This document shows positions 34,104 through 42,155 of a DNA stretch of 64,000 bases, one piece after another (positions within the stretch are counted from its first letter, which is position 1; each line of letters opens with the position of its first letter). The notes under the pieces were generated by a model. It saw only the letters and a program-made list of their open reading frames with translations. It did no database searches and had not been told where the DNA came from. The translations under genes and the position numbers were made by a program. This stretch comes from Spirochaetota bacterium (GTDB lineage Bacteria; Spirochaetota; Spirochaetia; Treponematales; Treponemataceae): assembly GCA_023393015.1 (NCBI GenBank), contig JAEWMY010000042.1, positions 76,350 through 140,349 of the forward strand, in the 5' to 3' direction.

Positions 34104-35902
34104 GAGGACTCCTCGTCCGTCTCGCGCACCGAAAGCTGCGCGAACACGATATCCTGGTTCGTCGCCATGGAACGAAGCTCGTTCGCGGTTTGCGAAAGCT
34201 GCGTCCCCTGGATTCCGAGTTCGCCGACCGACACCGTTATCTCGTCGAGGCGGCTCACGCTCGTGTCGCTCATCCGGTCTATCATGTCCATGTTCCGCTT
34301 GACGCCGACGCCGGCATTCGCTATCCCTTCCATCGAGTCCTCGATCCGGGCTATCTGCCTGCTCGCCTCCCCGATTACCGAGGTTATCGCCTCGAACGAG
34401 CGTTTCGAGTCCTGCGCGTTCGTCAGGGTACCGGTTACGTGCTTCGAGCCCTTCCCGCTCTCCTCGAGTATGTGCGCCATGTTCGAGGTGATCTCGGACA
34501 CCATCTCGCGGATGCCCTCGGCCGTATGGCGCGAGTTCTCGGCGAGCGTCCGTACCTCGCCGGCGACGACGGCGAAGGCCTTGCCGGCGGTTCCCGCGCG
34601 GGCGGCCTGTATCGAGGCGTTTATCGCGAGCACGTTCGTGTTCTCGGCGAGCTGCTCGATGAGCGTCGCGAATTCCTGCACGCGGGAGAGCCGCTCGCTG
34701 AACGAGGCGAGCTCGGACTCGATGTTGTCGATCATGGTCTTTAGCGCGCGAGTCCCCTCGTACATCTGGTCGGCGAGGCGCGAGCCCTCGGCCGAACTTC
34801 CGGTCATGCGTTCGACGAGGTCGGCGTAGCCCCCGATCGCCTCGCGTACCGACGAGATCATGGCGTTGAGGCCCTCGAGCTCGCGGTCGTTCGCGTCCAC
34901 GCGGGACTTCTGCTCGTGTATGTCGTCCTTTATGCCGGCGATGGCCGTTCCTATCTGCCCGGTCGCGCGCGAGGATTGTTCGGCCGCGGCGGCGAGATCC
35001 TGACTGTTCGCCGCGACGCGCTCGACGTTCTCTATCATGGAGAGCACGATCTCGCGGAAGCTCGACGGCTCCGTGTTGAAGGTGGTTACCGCCAGGCCGT
35101 TCCTGACGGCGCGGTTTACGCTCTTCACGATCGCGGGATCCACGACCACGGTCGCGAACCCGTCGAATCCGGATTCCGCGAAGCGCCGTATCACCGGGTC
35201 GAAGACGCTCGCCGCGCCGAAATCCTCCCACGAATGGAAGGCGTCGACGATCTCGATCTCCACGTTATGGTCGGCGAGGAGTTTGCGCGCCGCCTCGGCT
35301 CCCCTCCCGAGTCCCTCGAAAAATCCGGTGGAGAGGGGAAGGATGCAACCGAACCGCCATTTCCTCCCGCTGCGGTTGCGCTCGGGCGTCGCGAGCTGCG
35401 AGCGTTCCGCTTCCATCATGACGCGCTCGTTCTTCGACGAGTCCCAGTACGTTTCGAGGTTCGACTCGTCGATGGCGATCGGTTCCATGAAGAGCTTCGG
35501 GCTCAAGGGCTGCCAACCCGTCTCGCGCGCGTTGTAGAGGTGCACGAGGGCGTTGAAGGCCTGCGCGAAGGAGTTCTGCTCGATGAGGCAGGATATTCTC
35601 CCCGCGCGCAGGAGCTCGACGTTCTCGGGCATGGCGTCGAAAGCGACGACCCTGACCTCGCGCCGTTCCTTGCGGAGTATCGTCTCGACGACGCTCGGGG
35701 GAGTGTGTCCGTCGGTCACGAACAGCGCGTCGAGCGAGGGATGCTTCGCGAGAATCTCCGTCACGCGTACGATCGAGACGTCGCGGTTCCCCGCGCCCTC
35801 GTACACTCCGGCGGTCTTGATGCCGGGATACCGCTCGTTGAGGAGGTTGAAGCAGCCCTTCATGCGAAGGACGTGGTTTATCTGGTTATAGTAGGGGATC
35901 AC
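34100..35902 (-). CDS. Chemoreceptor, second segment: sugar-binding-like domain plus signalling domain
   Basis: About 600 residues continue in the same frame as the segment at 35903-36295 after a single TGA. Residues 1-290 complete a periplasmic-binding type I fold (VIPYYNQINHVLRMKGCFNL, LDALFVTDGHTPPSVVETIL, WRFGCILPLSTGFFEGLGRG), apparently in two tandem copies. The rest is a methyl-accepting signalling domain with the hairpin tip NTNVLAINASIQAARAGTAG. GTG 35902 directly follows the stop codon and could serve for re-initiation. No transmembrane helix lies between the binding-like part and the signalling domain, so the ligand domain would be cytoplasmic. Translated alone, this segment would be soluble. 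Confidence 0.85.
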   Translation of the reverse strand: MIPYYNQINHVLRMKGCFNLLNERYPGIKTAGVYEGAGNRDVSIVRVTEILAKHPSLDALFVTDGHTPPSVVETILRKERREVRVVAFDAMPENVELLRAGRISCLIEQNSFAQAFNALVHLYNARETGWQPLSPKLFMEPIAIDESNLETYWDSSKNERVMMEAERSQLATPERNRSGRKWRFGCILPLSTGFFEGLGRGAEAARKLLADHNVEIEIVDAFHSWEDFGAASVFDPVIRRFAESGFDGFATVVVDPAIVKSVNRAVRNGLAVTTFNTEPSSFREIVLSMIENVERVAANSQDLAAAAEQSSRATGQIGTAIAGIKDDIHEQKSRVDANDRELEGLNAMISSVREAIGGYADLVERMTGSSAEGSRLADQMYEGTRALKTMIDNIESELASFSERLSRVQEFATLIEQLAENTNVLAINASIQAARAGTAGKAFAVVAGEVRTLAENSRHTAEGIREMVSEITSNMAHILEESGKGSKHVTGTLTNAQDSKRSFEAITSVIGEASRQIARIEDSMEGIANAGVGVKRNMDMIDRMSDTSVSRLDEITVSVGELGIQGTQLSQTANELRSMATNQDIVFAQLSVRETDEESS

Positions 35903-35905
35903 TCA
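35900..35905 (-). other. In-frame TGA followed by GTG inside the chemoreceptor gene
   Basis: On the minus strand the frame reads GCC-TGA-GTG-ATC. Both sides belong to one binding-protein-like fold (GSGSVA before, VIPYYNQ after). It may be a nonsense mutation, a sequencing error, a stop-restart junction or a recoded codon. Confidence 0.85.
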
Positions 35906-36295
35906 GGCGACGGAACCCGAGCCGCCGAGCAGGGCGGCGATCTTCTCGCCGGCGAGCCGGCCTTCCTGATAGCTGTTCGCGCCGGTAAAACAGACGCGAT
36001 GCGACGGCACGTCGGTGGACGCGTTGAAGTCGCCGATCGCCCCGGACAACAGCTCCACCAGCCTCGAGCCGTCGGCGCTGAGCGGAGGGGGAAACTTCCC
36101 CGCGATACGCGCCCGCAGGTCCCCGGAGGCGAACCGGGAGAGGGCGAGGGAGAGAGCCGAGGCCATCTCGGAAAGCGGACCAGTAACGTCATCCAAGAGA
36201 GACCGCCGGGCCCTGAGCTTGAGAAGCGATACGACCGACGTCGCGGCGAGCGCGACGGACAGGACGACAAGGCCGAAAAGCGGAATAACATTCAT
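35903..36295 (-). CDS. Chemoreceptor, N-terminal segment ending at in-frame TGA
   Basis: The segment is 130 residues. A transmembrane helix (FGLVVLSVALAATSVVSLLK) is followed by positive residues, which predicts the C-terminal side in the cytoplasm. A HAMP-like helical stretch follows (PLSEMASALSLALSRFASGD), then the first strand and helix of a binding-protein-like domain (VCFTGANSYQEGRLAGEKIA). It stops at TGA 35905-35903, and the fold continues in the next segment without a frame shift. ATG 36295 lies 6 nt below a good -10 box. On its own this piece would be an unfinished protein. Confidence 0.8.
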   Translation of the reverse strand: MNVIPLFGLVVLSVALAATSVVSLLKLRARRSLLDDVTGPLSEMASALSLALSRFASGDLRARIAGKFPPPLSADGSRLVELLSGAIGDFNASTDVPSHRVCFTGANSYQEGRLAGEKIAALLGGSGSVA

Positions 36296-36301
36296 AACTT
36301 A

Positions 36302-36330
36302 AATGTAAGGCCCTTTTTACTCGCAGTCAA
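36302..36330 (-). promoter_or_regulatory. Promoter of the chemoreceptor gene, leaderless
   Basis: TTGACT (36330-36325), a 17-bp spacer and TACATT (36307-36302), ending 6 nt before ATG 36295. Confidence 0.65.
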
Positions 36331-36336
36331 TTTCAT

Positions 36337-36342
36337 TATAGT
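36337..36342 (+). promoter_or_regulatory. -10 box of the HAD hydrolase gene, leaderless type
   Basis: TATAGT ends 7 nt before GTG 36350. The -35 position (36314-36319) reads TTTTTA. The whole divergent intergenic space is only 54 bp. Confidence 0.5.
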
Positions 36343-36349
36343 AACCGTC

Positions 36350-37165
36350 GTGAAACTGCAACCCCTCATCATCGCCCTCGACCTCGACGACACCCTGCTC
36401 AGGCACGACCTGACCATATCGGACCGTACCGTCGCCGCCCTTTCGGCCTGCGCGGAGCGGGGAATTCTCGTAACCCTCGCGTCGGGCCGCGCGCCGGAGG
36501 CGATGACGCCCTACGCCAAACGCCTCGGTCTCGACCGCGCCAAGAGCTTTATCATCAGCAACAACGGCTCCCAGGCCCTCGAGTCCGACACGGGCCGCGC
36601 GGTTATAGAGCACCGTCTTCCGACGGACGTCGCCCTCGAGGCGTTCCGACTTGTAGAAGCGGCCGGGCTTTCGTGCCACATTTACGAGGGAAGTACCATA
36701 CACGTCTCGAAAGAAACCGAGTACTCGGACAGGGACTGGATGCTTTCCGGCCTCAAGCCGATCGTCCCTGACGACTACGAGGACCTCATCCGCAAGGGAG
36801 TGTACAAGCTCGTCATCCCGGGCGACCCCGAGTTCATCGTGCCGGTCGAGGCGGAGTTCAAGGTGCATTTCGAAGGGCGCGCGACGGTATTCGTGAGCAA
36901 GCCCTTCTTCCTCGAGGTTCTACCCGTCAACGTCGGCAAGGGCGAGGCGCTTCGCGAGATAGCGGAAGCGATTCTCGGCATACCCCGCGAACGGGTCATG
37001 GCCTTCGGCGACAGCATGAACGACGAGTCGATGATCCGCTACGCGGGCCTTTCCGTCGCGATGAAGAACTCCCGGCCGGAGATACTCTCGCTCGCCTCCT
37101 ACGTCACCGACCTCACGAACGACGAGGACGGGATTGCCGATTTCCTCGAAAAGCGCGTGCTGTAG
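36350..37165 (+). CDS. Cof-type HAD-superfamily phosphatase
   Basis: The product is 271 residues from GTG 36350. HAD motif I is IIALDLDDTLLRHDLTISD with the nucleophile Asp, motif II LASGRAPEAM, motif III the Lys in KGEALREIAEAIL, motif IV MAFGDSMNDESMIRYAGLSV. The C2b cap between motifs II and III is complete. Relatives dephosphorylate sugar phosphates or flavin precursors; the substrate is unknown. The frame is open far upstream across the chemoreceptor gene, but that part is antisense and not translated by this criterion. Confidence 0.92.
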   Translation: MKLQPLIIALDLDDTLLRHDLTISDRTVAALSACAERGILVTLASGRAPEAMTPYAKRLGLDRAKSFIISNNGSQALESDTGRAVIEHRLPTDVALEAFRLVEAAGLSCHIYEGSTIHVSKETEYSDRDWMLSGLKPIVPDDYEDLIRKGVYKLVIPGDPEFIVPVEAEFKVHFEGRATVFVSKPFFLEVLPVNVGKGEALREIAEAILGIPRERVMAFGDSMNDESMIRYAGLSVAMKNSRPEILSLASYVTDLTNDEDGIADFLEKRVL

Positions 37166-37200
37166 CCGCGGAACCCTCGAGCAAGCGCGGCTTTATGCGC

Positions 37201-37206
37201 TATACT
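37201..37206 (+). promoter_or_regulatory. -10 box of the CBS-ATPase operon, leaderless type
   Basis: TATACT ends 7 nt before ATG 37214. No good -35 box is visible. Confidence 0.45.
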
Positions 37207-37213
37207 TCGTACC

Positions 37214-38164
37214 ATGCTCGCGATACCCATCAACCAGGACAACTCGCCCGAGGCGGTTCTCGAGGTACTCTTCAGGCTCAAGGTTCGGGACGTCATGACC
37301 CACCCGATCCTGACGGCGCGCCCGTCGGACACGCTCAGGCACATCCAGCAGGTGATGAAAAAGAACCGCATCACCGGCGTGCCCGTCGCCGACGACTCGG
37401 GGGGCCTCCTCGGCATCGTCTCGATGGACGACATCGTCAGCGCCCTCGACAACGGCTGGATCGAGGACGCCGCGAGCCTCCACATGACGACGAACGTCAT
37501 CGTCCTGCAGGAATCGATGTCCCTGTCGTTTTGCGTCTCCTACTTCAACCGCTACGCCTTCGGCCGCTTCCCGGTGCTCGACGCCGAATCGAAACTCGTC
37601 GGCATCGTGACCGCCTCGGACGTCATCTCGACGCTTCTCGTCGCGCTCAACAAGGAAGTCGAGCGGCTCGAGCAAACCGCCCCGCAAACGGTCGCGCCGG
37701 CGGCCGGAGCTCCCGGCGAAACGGAGCCCTCCGGCGAGCGGGTCGTCGAGTTCAGGACCGAGCCTTTCAACTTCGGCACGGCGGGGCAGGCCTCGACGGA
37801 GATCAAGAAGCTCCTCAAGGCGACGGGCGTCGACACCGCTATCACGAGAAGGGTAGGCATCGCGAGCTACGAGCTAGAGATCAACCAGGTCGTCCACTCG
37901 GAAGGCGGGGTGATGCGCTACCGGATCGGCCCGGAGAAACTCGTCATCGAGGCCGAGGATACGGGACCCGGGATTCCCGACGTGGAGAAGGCGATGACCG
38001 AGGGCTTTTCCACCGCGAGCGAGCGCGTCCGGTCCCTCGGCTTCGGCGCCGGGATGGGCTTGCCGAACACGAAGCGCGTGTCCGACAGCTTCGAGATCCG
38101 CTCGTCCGCGGGATCGGGAACCTTCGTGCGCGTCGGTTTCTCGCTCAAGCCGCGAGCAATCTGA
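37214..38164 (+). CDS. CBS-domain pair fused to a serine-kinase-type ATPase domain
   Basis: The product is 316 residues. Two CBS motifs (KVRDVMTHPILTARPSDTLR with VSMDDIVSAL; then YAFGRFPVLDAESKLVGIVT) bind adenosyl ligands. After a Pro/Ala/Glu linker comes a GHKL ATPase domain of RsbW/anti-sigma type with ASYELEINQVV, EDTGPGIPDVEKAM and GFGAGMGLPNTKRVSD. In anaerobes this protein commonly accompanies DRTGG, PHP and [FeFe] hydrogenase genes; here DRTGG and PHP follow directly and the hydrogenase operon lies 3.7 kb downstream. It probably senses energy or redox state; the partner is unknown. Confidence 0.9.
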   Translation: MLAIPINQDNSPEAVLEVLFRLKVRDVMTHPILTARPSDTLRHIQQVMKKNRITGVPVADDSGGLLGIVSMDDIVSALDNGWIEDAASLHMTTNVIVLQESMSLSFCVSYFNRYAFGRFPVLDAESKLVGIVTASDVISTLLVALNKEVERLEQTAPQTVAPAAGAPGETEPSGERVVEFRTEPFNFGTAGQASTEIKKLLKATGVDTAITRRVGIASYELEINQVVHSEGGVMRYRIGPEKLVIEAEDTGPGIPDVEKAMTEGFSTASERVRSLGFGAGMGLPNTKRVSDSFEIRSSAGSGTFVRVGFSLKPRAI

Positions 38165-38190
38165 TATACTGGCCGAAAGGGGAACAACCC

Positions 38191-38523
38191 ATGAGAACGA
38201 GCGAGCTTGCGAACGTCCTGGGCGCCCGGTGCGCGCAGGGAGAATACGAAGACCGGGAAATCGCCGGAGCCTATACCTCCGACCTCCTGAGCGACGCGAT
38301 GGCGAACGCCGTCGACGACGGAATACTCGTCACGATACAGGCGCACAAGAACACGGTCGCCGTCGGGACGCTCAAGGACCTGACGGCAATCGTCGTCTGC
38401 AACGACCGTCCGATCCCGGACGACATGGTCGAGGCCGCGCGCGAGGAAGGTATCGCGATCTTCGTCACGAAGGAAAGCCAGTTCGTCGTGTCGGGCAAAC
38501 TCTATCCCCTCCTGGGACGGTAA
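38191..38523 (+). CDS. DRTGG-domain protein next to the hydrogenase accessory genes
   Basis: The product is 110 residues and one DRTGG-type domain (LANVLGARCAQGEYEDREIA, AYTSDLLSDAMANAVDDGIL). ATG 38191 follows AAGGGG; a TATACT box at 38164-38169 could give it a short leader of its own. Small DRTGG proteins of this type are recurrent neighbours of HydABC-type hydrogenases. The role is unknown; a regulatory ligand-binding function is plausible. It differs from the copy at 31325 in sequence and context. Confidence 0.88.
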   Translation: MRTSELANVLGARCAQGEYEDREIAGAYTSDLLSDAMANAVDDGILVTIQAHKNTVAVGTLKDLTAIVVCNDRPIPDDMVEAAREEGIAIFVTKESQFVVSGKLYPLLGR

Positions 38524-38532
38524 CGGGCGACG

Positions 38533-39294
38533 ATGATCGTCAAGGCCGACTTTCATCTCCATTCCTGCCTCTCGCCCTGCGGAGACCTCTCAATGTCGCC
38601 CCGGACGATCGCGGCGGCCCTCGCGGAGCGCGGGGTACGCATCGCGGCCCTCACCGACCACAACTCGGCCCTCAACTGCCCGGCCTTCGGCGCGGCCTGC
38701 CGGGAACGCGGCATCGTTCCCCTCTTCGGCGTCGAGGCGCAAAGCCGCGAGGAATGCCACGTACTCTGCCTCTTCGCGGAAGTTGACGCGGCGCTCGCGT
38801 TCGGCGAGTGGCTCTACGGACTCATGCCGCCGGTGATGAACGTGCCCGAGAAAACGGGAGACCAGGTATACGTCGACGACGAGGAAAACATCGCGGGCGA
38901 AGTGGACAAGTTCCTCGTCACGAGCGCGGACGTCTCCCTCGAGGAACTCGCCGCCCGCGCCGTCTCTCTCGGCGCGATCGTGATCCCGGCGCACGTCGAC
39001 CGTCCCTCGTTCTCCCTTTCGAGCCAACTCGGCTTCATCCCCGACGGCCCTTGGGACGCCCTCGAGGTCGTGCGAATGCCGGACCGGGCGGCGGGGGAAG
39101 GCGCGAAGGACATGTCGGGCCGCGCCCTCGACACCCTCGGCCTTCCGCTCGTCACCTCGAGCGACGCGCACTACCCCGAACACGTCGGACGCCGCGCCTT
39201 CGACCTCGACCTCGGGGACGACGCCCTCCCCGCCGACGGCGAACCGGTTGACCCGGAAATAATAAAGGCCGCCCTCAAGAGGCGGCCCCGCTGA
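38533..39294 (+). CDS. PHP-domain metal-dependent phosphoesterase
   Basis: The product is 253 residues. PHP metal ligands are seen in KADFHLHSCLSPCGD, LTDHNSAL, FGVEAQSREECHVLCLF, IPAHVDRP and SSDAHYPEHVG. Such proteins hydrolyse phosphoesters of nucleotides or nucleic acids. It follows the DRTGG gene by 9 bp and completes the CBS-ATPase/DRTGG/PHP trio that often accompanies hydrogenase operons. It ends 4 bp from the convergent acyl-CoA synthetase gene. Confidence 0.92.
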   Translation: MIVKADFHLHSCLSPCGDLSMSPRTIAAALAERGVRIAALTDHNSALNCPAFGAACRERGIVPLFGVEAQSREECHVLCLFAEVDAALAFGEWLYGLMPPVMNVPEKTGDQVYVDDEENIAGEVDKFLVTSADVSLEELAARAVSLGAIVIPAHVDRPSFSLSSQLGFIPDGPWDALEVVRMPDRAAGEGAKDMSGRALDTLGLPLVTSSDAHYPEHVGRRAFDLDLGDDALPADGEPVDPEIIKAALKRRPR

Positions 39295-39298
39295 ATCT

Positions 39299-41026
39299 CT
39301 ACTTCCGGTATACGCGCTTCACCTTCCGCGTCGTGGTCATCTCCAAAGGCTCCGAAAGGATCGTCACGCGCGACACGCGCTGGTACGGCTGAAGGCCCTT
39401 GTTGACGCGGTCCACGATGTCCTCGACCGACTGGCGCACGGGGTCGACCGACTCGGGCGTCCCGCGCATCACGTTGAGCCGCTTCAGCAAATCGTCCGCC
39501 GGGTACGCGAGCGCCTCGATCCCCTCGCTCTTCGTCTCCTTGTCCATGATATAGCCCTGAACGGTTATCTGCTCGATGTCGTTATAGTAGAGCTGGAAGG
39601 CGTTCTCGATCTCCTCGGGATACACGTTCTTGCCGCCTTCCGTCACGATCATGTTCTTGGCCCGTCCGCAGAGGTAGAGGTAATATTCGTCGTCGATCCA
39701 GCCGAGGTCGCCGGTCTTGAACCAGCCGTCCTCGGTGAAGACCGCCTTCGTCTCCTCGCTCATGTTGTAGTAGCCCTTCATCACCATCGGTCCCTTGATC
39801 GCGACCTCGCCGACGCCCTTCGCGTCCGGATCGAGTATCTTCATCTCCATGTACGGGGGGAAGTAACGCCCGACGCTCTTGATCTTGAATTTTTCCTTCG
39901 GGTTCAGCGCGACGATAGGCGAAGTTTCGGTGAGACCGTAGCCCTGGATGAAGTCGATGCCGAGTTCGTTGTAGACGCGGAACACGCTCGCGGCCAGGGG
40001 TCCGCCGCCGGAGATCGCGATGCGGAGCGTCGAAAGGCTCGCCTTGTCGAGCACCGCGTGAAAGAGCTTCCGCCCCGGATTCTTGCCGGTGATCTTCTTG
40101 ACGAGATACGAGACTCCCATCAGGAACTTCATGATGCCGTACACGACGGGTCCCTTGTCGCGGATTCCCTTCATGATGCCCGCCAGGAGCTTGTTGAAGA
40201 GGAGGGGCACACCGAGAAGCATCGTGATCTTTCCCTCGCGCAGTTCCTTGAGCATCTTGGAAACGGCCATGCTCTTGCCGAAGACGATCTCGGCGCCGAC
40301 CGACATCGCCTCTATGAAGACGGCGAGCATCGTATACGAGTGGTGAATGGGAAGGAGGGCGTAGAACACGTCGGTGTGGAAGATATCGAGATTCGACTGC
40401 GCGATGTAGCAGTCGGACACGAGGTTGCGGTGCGTGAGCATGACGCCCTTGGGCGTGCCGGTCGTGCCGGAGGTAAACATGATGGCCGCGAGATCGGTCT
40501 CGACCGCGGGCGCGTTCCGCGCTGCCGTATCGGTTTTCAGGGCGTATACGTACCGGTCGGTATACCTGGGGCTGAGGGAGTAGACCGTATCGGCCGGCAA
40601 ACAAGAGTCGAAGTGCTCGATCTTTTCCTCGTCGACGAAGAAAACCTTCGGCGCGGAGGCTTTCAGGAGGTTTTCGATCTCGGCGTCGTGAAGCCCGTAG
40701 TCTATCGGAATGACAGTCGCCCCCGCGAACAGGGTGGCGAGATAGGCGACCGCCCACTCCGGGGAGTTCTTTCCCGAGACGGCGACATGATCCCCGGAGC
40801 GGACGCCCCGGGAAACGAGCCAAGCGGCGAGGGTTTCTATCCTGCCGAGGGCCTCGCGATACGTCAACGTCACCCGATCGGGCTCGAAAACGGTAAAGCA
40901 GGGGCGATCGGGGTACCGTTCGACGGAAATCCGGAACATCTCCGGCAGGGTGGGCCATTCGCCCGGAAAGGCCGTGCCGCGCCAGTCATCCAGAAAATCC
41001 CAAGGTCGCCTGTCTTTCTCTTTCAT
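39299..41026 (-). CDS. Long-chain acyl-CoA synthetase (AMP-binding enzyme)
   Basis: The product is 575 residues from ATG 41026, which has GAGG at 5-nt spacing; an in-frame ATG at 41044 is an alternative. It would activate a carboxylic acid with ATP to acyl-AMP and transfer it to CoA. The adenylation signatures are present: AIMFTSGTTGTPKGVMLTHR, IQGYGLTETSPIVALNP, GWFKTGDLGWIDDEYYLYLC and GGKNVYPEEIENAFQ. Length and the LVKKITG region fit long-chain or uncertain-chain members common in spirochaetes. It may recycle membrane fatty acids. A divergent NlpC/P60 gene starts 49 bp away. Confidence 0.93.
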   Translation of the reverse strand: MKEKDRRPWDFLDDWRGTAFPGEWPTLPEMFRISVERYPDRPCFTVFEPDRVTLTYREALGRIETLAAWLVSRGVRSGDHVAVSGKNSPEWAVAYLATLFAGATVIPIDYGLHDAEIENLLKASAPKVFFVDEEKIEHFDSCLPADTVYSLSPRYTDRYVYALKTDTAARNAPAVETDLAAIMFTSGTTGTPKGVMLTHRNLVSDCYIAQSNLDIFHTDVFYALLPIHHSYTMLAVFIEAMSVGAEIVFGKSMAVSKMLKELREGKITMLLGVPLLFNKLLAGIMKGIRDKGPVVYGIMKFLMGVSYLVKKITGKNPGRKLFHAVLDKASLSTLRIAISGGGPLAASVFRVYNELGIDFIQGYGLTETSPIVALNPKEKFKIKSVGRYFPPYMEMKILDPDAKGVGEVAIKGPMVMKGYYNMSEETKAVFTEDGWFKTGDLGWIDDEYYLYLCGRAKNMIVTEGGKNVYPEEIENAFQLYYNDIEQITVQGYIMDKETKSEGIEALAYPADDLLKRLNVMRGTPESVDPVRQSVEDIVDRVNKGLQPYQRVSRVTILSEPLEMTTTRKVKRVYRK

Positions 41027-41037
41027 GTAAACCTCTA

Positions 41038-41067
41038 TCGACATCAAGCTTGAAATGGTACTATGGT
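41038..41067 (+). promoter_or_regulatory. Promoter of the NlpC/P60 gene, leaderless
   Basis: TCGACA (41038-41043), an 18-bp spacer and TATGGT (41062-41067), ending 7 nt before ATG 41075. Confidence 0.45.
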
Positions 41068-41074
41068 TCGTATT

Positions 41075-42145
41075 ATGACACGCAGTACGGCCTCGCGGTT
41101 GCAACCGCACGCAACAATTCCGCCAAAAAATGCCATGGGTTCCGACGTCGGGTCTCGCGCCGGTCATCGCGCTGCCAAGTCGCTCGTTCCGCTCCTGTTG
41201 GCCCTCGTCGTCGCCGCCTCGCTCGGCGCGCAGGAACCGAAAGGGCCGGCGGCCAACGCCCTGGCGACGAGGGATCTCTTTATCAAGGCGGCGCGGTCCT
41301 ACCTCGGGGTCCGTTACCAGTCGGGCGGCACGACCGCGACGGGGATGGACTGTTCCGGGCTCGTCTACCGCTCCTACCTCGACGCGACCGGCGAGACGAT
41401 CCCGCGAACAGTTTCCGCCCTGAGCGACGCGACCGCGCGCGTTCACGACACCGCCCGAGAATCGGGGGATCTCCTCTTTTTCGACACGACGGGACGCCTT
41501 ACGCACGTCGGCATCTATCTCGGCGGCGGGACCTTCATCCATTCGGCCTCGGACGGCCCGAGAACCGGGGTCATCGTCTCGAGCCTTTCCGAGGACTATT
41601 GGGCTCGCGCGTACCGCCACGCGGGACGCCTCATCCCCGCGTCGGGCGTGCACGTCCCCGAGGCAGGGGGCGGTTCCGCCCCGGCGAGCAATCCCTTCCC
41701 GTTTACCGGCTCCACCCCCTTCAGACTCTCCCTGATCGGCTCCGCGCACTGGGACTTCATGGAAGCACCCTTCGTACGCGGCGGCCAGGCGCTCGCCGAG
41801 GTGAGTCTCATGCGCGGCGTCTCCGTCTATCCGGGAATCGGTGTCGGACTCTCGGGAGACGCGCGCTCGGAAAGCGTCAGCGTACCGCTGTGGTTCTCCC
41901 TCTCCTTCGAGGGGGGCTTCCGGATCTTCGTCGGCACGCAATTCCACCTGACCGCGGCCTCGGGGCTTTCAACCTCGCCCATCTTCCCCGGAATCATAGG
42001 CGCGTCGTGGACCTCGAAACCCGCGACGATCTTCGGGCAAAAGGTCCGGTTTTACCAAAGCGCGGAATTTTCGCACTTCAGCGCTGAAACCTTTGACGGC
42101 GGTTTCAGGTTATCTACCGGAGTTTCGATACCGTACGACCTATAA
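41075..42145 (+). CDS. NlpC/P60-family cell-wall hydrolase
   Basis: The product is 356 residues from ATG 41075; ATG 41135 would give a more usual short signal peptide, so the start is open. The signal segment SLVPLLLALVVAASLGAQ is followed by the NlpC/P60 domain: catalytic Cys in GMDCSGLVYRSYLD, His in LTHVGIYLGGGTFIH and a third polar residue near HSASDG. Such enzymes cut peptide stems of peptidoglycan. About 160 further residues, rich in Ser, Phe and Gly, have an alternating beta pattern (SVPLWFSLSFEGGFRIFVGT) that resembles an outer-membrane beta structure. I cannot identify that domain. Confidence 0.88.
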   Translation: MTRSTASRLQPHATIPPKNAMGSDVGSRAGHRAAKSLVPLLLALVVAASLGAQEPKGPAANALATRDLFIKAARSYLGVRYQSGGTTATGMDCSGLVYRSYLDATGETIPRTVSALSDATARVHDTARESGDLLFFDTTGRLTHVGIYLGGGTFIHSASDGPRTGVIVSSLSEDYWARAYRHAGRLIPASGVHVPEAGGGSAPASNPFPFTGSTPFRLSLIGSAHWDFMEAPFVRGGQALAEVSLMRGVSVYPGIGVGLSGDARSESVSVPLWFSLSFEGGFRIFVGTQFHLTAASGLSTSPIFPGIIGASWTSKPATIFGQKVRFYQSAEFSHFSAETFDGGFRLSTGVSIPYDL

Positions 42146-42155
42146 GGGGCCCCCA

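Noticed and set aside
35900..35905. Selenocysteine codon in the chemoreceptor gene
   Set aside because: No stem-loop of SECIS type is evident directly downstream, the residue is not in a redox motif, and no selenoprotein gene is in the window. It cannot be excluded entirely.
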